This document shows, one piece after another, positions 43,929 through 45,683 of a DNA stretch of 45,683 nt. The stretch lies in NCBI GenBank assembly GCA_943704425.1, contig CALSCP010000713.1, forward strand, positions 13,221-58,903. The letters run 5' to 3'. The notes under the pieces are model-generated. The model made no database searches and was not told where the DNA came from. It saw only the letters and a program-made list of their open reading frames with translations. This stretch comes from Ministeria vibrans ATCC 50519. Lineage: Eukaryota > Opisthokonta > Filasterea. Within the stretch, counting starts at the first letter, position 1. Each line of letters starts with the position of its first letter. The translations under genes were made by a program, and so were the position numbers.

Positions 43929-45683
43929 CTCTCTCTCTCGCTCTCTTTCTCTGTCTTTGTCTCTGCCTGTCTGTCTGTCTCTCTATCACCTTGTGTCTGT
44001 CACTCTCTTTCTCCCTCTCTCTGTGTTTTTGTGTGTCTGTCTCCATCCCTCTCGGTCTCTCTGTCTCTTTTGCTCTGTCTCTCTCGCCCTATCTCTCTCT
44101 ATCGTTTTTATTTCTCTCTCCTCTCTTCTCTATCGTGCCCTAACGCTGCTATCCTCAGAACTCATCCCGTACGAACCGAATCGCCTGCCCCTGAAGCCAC
44201 TCGAAGAAACGAGCCCCCGCACCATTTCTGATAAAGCACCTCCGTATGTCACTGAGGCCAACTGGATGCAGACTACACTGTCGTACGTTGAGAAGGAGTA
44301 CAAGCGTGCAGACCGTGACATGGGAAAGGTAACCCACACTCTCGCGCTCAACTCAGTCAGTCGCAGTGGAAAGACCCGCACATTGCTGGAGATTGCGTGG
44401 GCCCTGCGGCAGCGCAACATCAACGTCATCTTCGTCTCGTTCAACGACATGTCACGCCTCATGGATTGGGAGCGCAACGACTCCGAAGGTGCTCTCTTCC
44501 GTCGCATCCTCCATTACGCCCATGCAAGCCGCAATGACGATTCAAGCCGCAATGATGATTCAAGCTACGATCAATACGAATACCTGCGTGTCGACCGCTC
44601 CACCATCAACGACTGGCTTGGAAACAAACCCTGCATCCTTCTTATTGACGAACTTAACAACATCTACGATCCCACACTCCCCCCAGAAACCAACAAGAGA
44701 CGCATGCAGCCGCTCGCCAACTACCTGAGTCGAAAGTTTGTCCTGCCGCGCAACCGCTACCTCATTTTCACGTCGCACACGCTGACATTTTCCACAGCTT
44801 GGTCGACCTCCCTGGACTCGAATATCAACCGGCCTGTGCATGTTCGCAGCCTACCTCTGGCTCAAGATGTCTATCGAACGTGCGTTTGTCTCAAGATGGA
44901 CGAGATTTCCGCGTACGACCTTCTCTACTATGGAGAGCTGCCCGGCCTGCTCTACACGTACATGACCAGTGGCCTCGACAACGACGACAAGCTCAAAGTC
45001 GCCCTGTCTGCCTTTCAATCGTCACTCTCGGATACCAGGCAGCCCCCTGCTGAGATAGTCCTCAGACGTCTGCTTCGAAGCGTCGTCTCTGGGGACTACG
45101 AGTGCATCCCTCCGGTTCTCCATCCGTTTCTGACGACAGAATCGAATGAATCGGGCGTGGGCTGGGTGCGATGGATCCCGGCGTACCTTGTCAGAGTCCT
45201 GGAACATGTGGCGAAATCCGACACGGCGAACAATAAGGTGCTCAGCCACGAGTTTTGCGACGCTTTGAGGGCGTGTGCCCAGCAATTTGTCGATTTCACG
45301 CGCAGCAAAGAGCAGAGCGGCGACGCGTGGGAGCATATTTTTGTTGGAATGCTCCTGGTGCGGTGTCTTGCTGGCGAGTACGATCCTACTGTTCTCCCTC
45401 TTACATTGGTCGAAGGCGTCGACTGGTCCAGTACCACGGTGAGCTTCAACAGGTTTTGCAACAAAAGCATGCACGACACGGACTCATTGCTCGAGTCTCT
45501 TCGCCCACCACCTTCCTTCCCACACATCTCCATTGTCTACCCGACGCTTTTATCCTTTCCACTGTACGACGTCTTCGTTTTTGTGTACTGCGAGCCGAGC
45601 AAGGATCCTTCTTTGTCCTACGGCTTTCAGTTGAAAGAGGGCAAGGCCATCCCAACGAATCCGTCCACACCATTCATCAACAG
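42982..45683 (+). CDS. CR-effector-like (Crinkler/RHS-type) P-loop NTPase plus PD-(D/E)XK nuclease (3' partial, 5' unresolved)
   Basis: Exons 42982-43057, 43113-43397, 43472-43525 and 44159 to beyond the right edge. After a Thr/Ser-rich linker comes a helical region. Next is a P-loop NTPase with a Walker A variant (S-R-S-G-K-T, codons ending at 44376; the first Gly of GxxxxGKT is replaced by Asn), a Walker B (I-L-L-I-D-E-L-N, 44635-44658) and a sensor-like LIFTSH. Near the edge there is a PD-(D/E)XK-like core: Asp in P-L-Y-D-V-F (45567) and Q-L-K (45628-45636). This NTPase-REase order is that of CR (Crinkler-RHS) proteins, a family derived from mobile-element nucleases and used as effectors in oomycetes, chytrids and other protists. 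Role in this organism unknown. The N-terminal header was not firmly located; ATG at 42657 or 43054 are candidate starts. The C-terminus lies outside the window. Confidence 0.7.
43560..44130. repeat. Long (CT)n-rich tract in an intron
   Basis: About 570 bp of CTCTCT with CTTTCT and TTTGTTTC interruptions; the purest part is about 43835-43924. It fills most of the 633-nt intron 3 of the CR-like gene. It opens long false reading frames of Ser/Leu on one strand and Arg/Glu on the other. Confidence 0.95.
44527..44562 (+). repeat. 18-bp in-frame tandem duplication
   Basis: The 18-nt unit encoding S-R-N-D-D-S occurs twice with one base difference, inside the NTPase domain between Walker A and Walker B. 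Confidence 0.8.

Noticed and set aside
43490-44231. Long Ser/Leu and Arg/Glu frames in the CT repeat
   Set aside because: Translation of a dinucleotide repeat inside an intron; splice sites join the flanking conserved exons.
1-45683. CRISPR array, bacterial operon, riboswitch or rRNA genes
   Set aside because: No regular spacer-repeat pattern, no ribosome-binding sites and no rRNA-like sequence; the DNA is nuclear eukaryotic with spliceosomal introns.

Overview
This window is nuclear DNA of a unicellular eukaryote. Almost every gene is split by short GT-AG introns (about 54-140 nt, a few longer). Coding DNA is GC-rich, spacers are AT-rich with ATT/AAT repeats, and homopolymer and dinucleotide microsatellites are common. 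There is an interstitial TTAGGG-type telomere repeat. The protein set (STK11IP/LIP1, FBF1, CUEDC2, TBC1D5, TBC1D12/14, SARAF, KANSL2-type zinc finger, HMIT-type transporter, AIP3/SRCIN1 protein) resembles that of Amorphea protists, and FBF1 suggests an organism that builds a flagellum. The species cannot be fixed from the sequence alone.

Layout. 1-5.2 kb: end of a TBC1D5-like Rab-GAP, then a membrane-anchored trehalase (+). 5.3-9.9 kb: STK11IP-like LRR/zinc-finger protein (-), divergent from an Iwr1/SLC7A6OS-like RNA polymerase II import factor (+, 10.1-11.4 kb). 11.5-15.7 kb: Na+/H+ exchanger with a long cNMP-binding-like cytosolic tail (-), one intron carrying a 10-N gap, divergent from a signal-anchored JmjC oxygenase (+, to 18.3 kb). 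18.6-22.0 kb: CUEDC2-like protein (-) divergent from an FBF1-like transition-fibre protein (+). 22.4-26.0 kb: BAG-domain co-chaperone and TBC1D12/14-like Rab-GAP (+). 26.1-31.0 kb: C3HC3H zinc-finger protein (-) divergent from Rpf2 (+), then mitochondrial acyl carrier protein (+). 31.1-37.3 kb, all on the minus strand: SARAF, a small alanine-rich CaaX protein, an HMIT-like sugar/inositol transporter and a secreted EGF-like/beta-propeller-repeat protein. 37.5-41.4 kb: AIP3/Bud6-SRCIN1-like cytoskeletal protein (+).

The character changes after 41.4 kb. Four GGGTTA units and about 1.5 kb of low-coding AT-rich DNA lead into a CR-effector-like (Crinkler/RHS-type) P-loop NTPase plus PD-(D/E)XK nuclease gene that runs off the right edge. 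This is the only clearly accessory gene, and its splice donors differ from those of the core genes.

Functional links are mostly house-keeping. Vesicle and endolysosomal traffic is represented by two TBC GAPs and STK11IP, ion and solute transport by the NHE, HMIT and SARAF, RNA and ribosome biogenesis by Iwr1 and Rpf2, and cilium and cytoskeleton by FBF1 and AIP3. Genes are often arranged as tight divergent pairs with 66-200 bp shared spacers. Exon models were built by eye from splice signals and reading frame. For every model with both ends inside the window, the exon lengths sum to a multiple of three.
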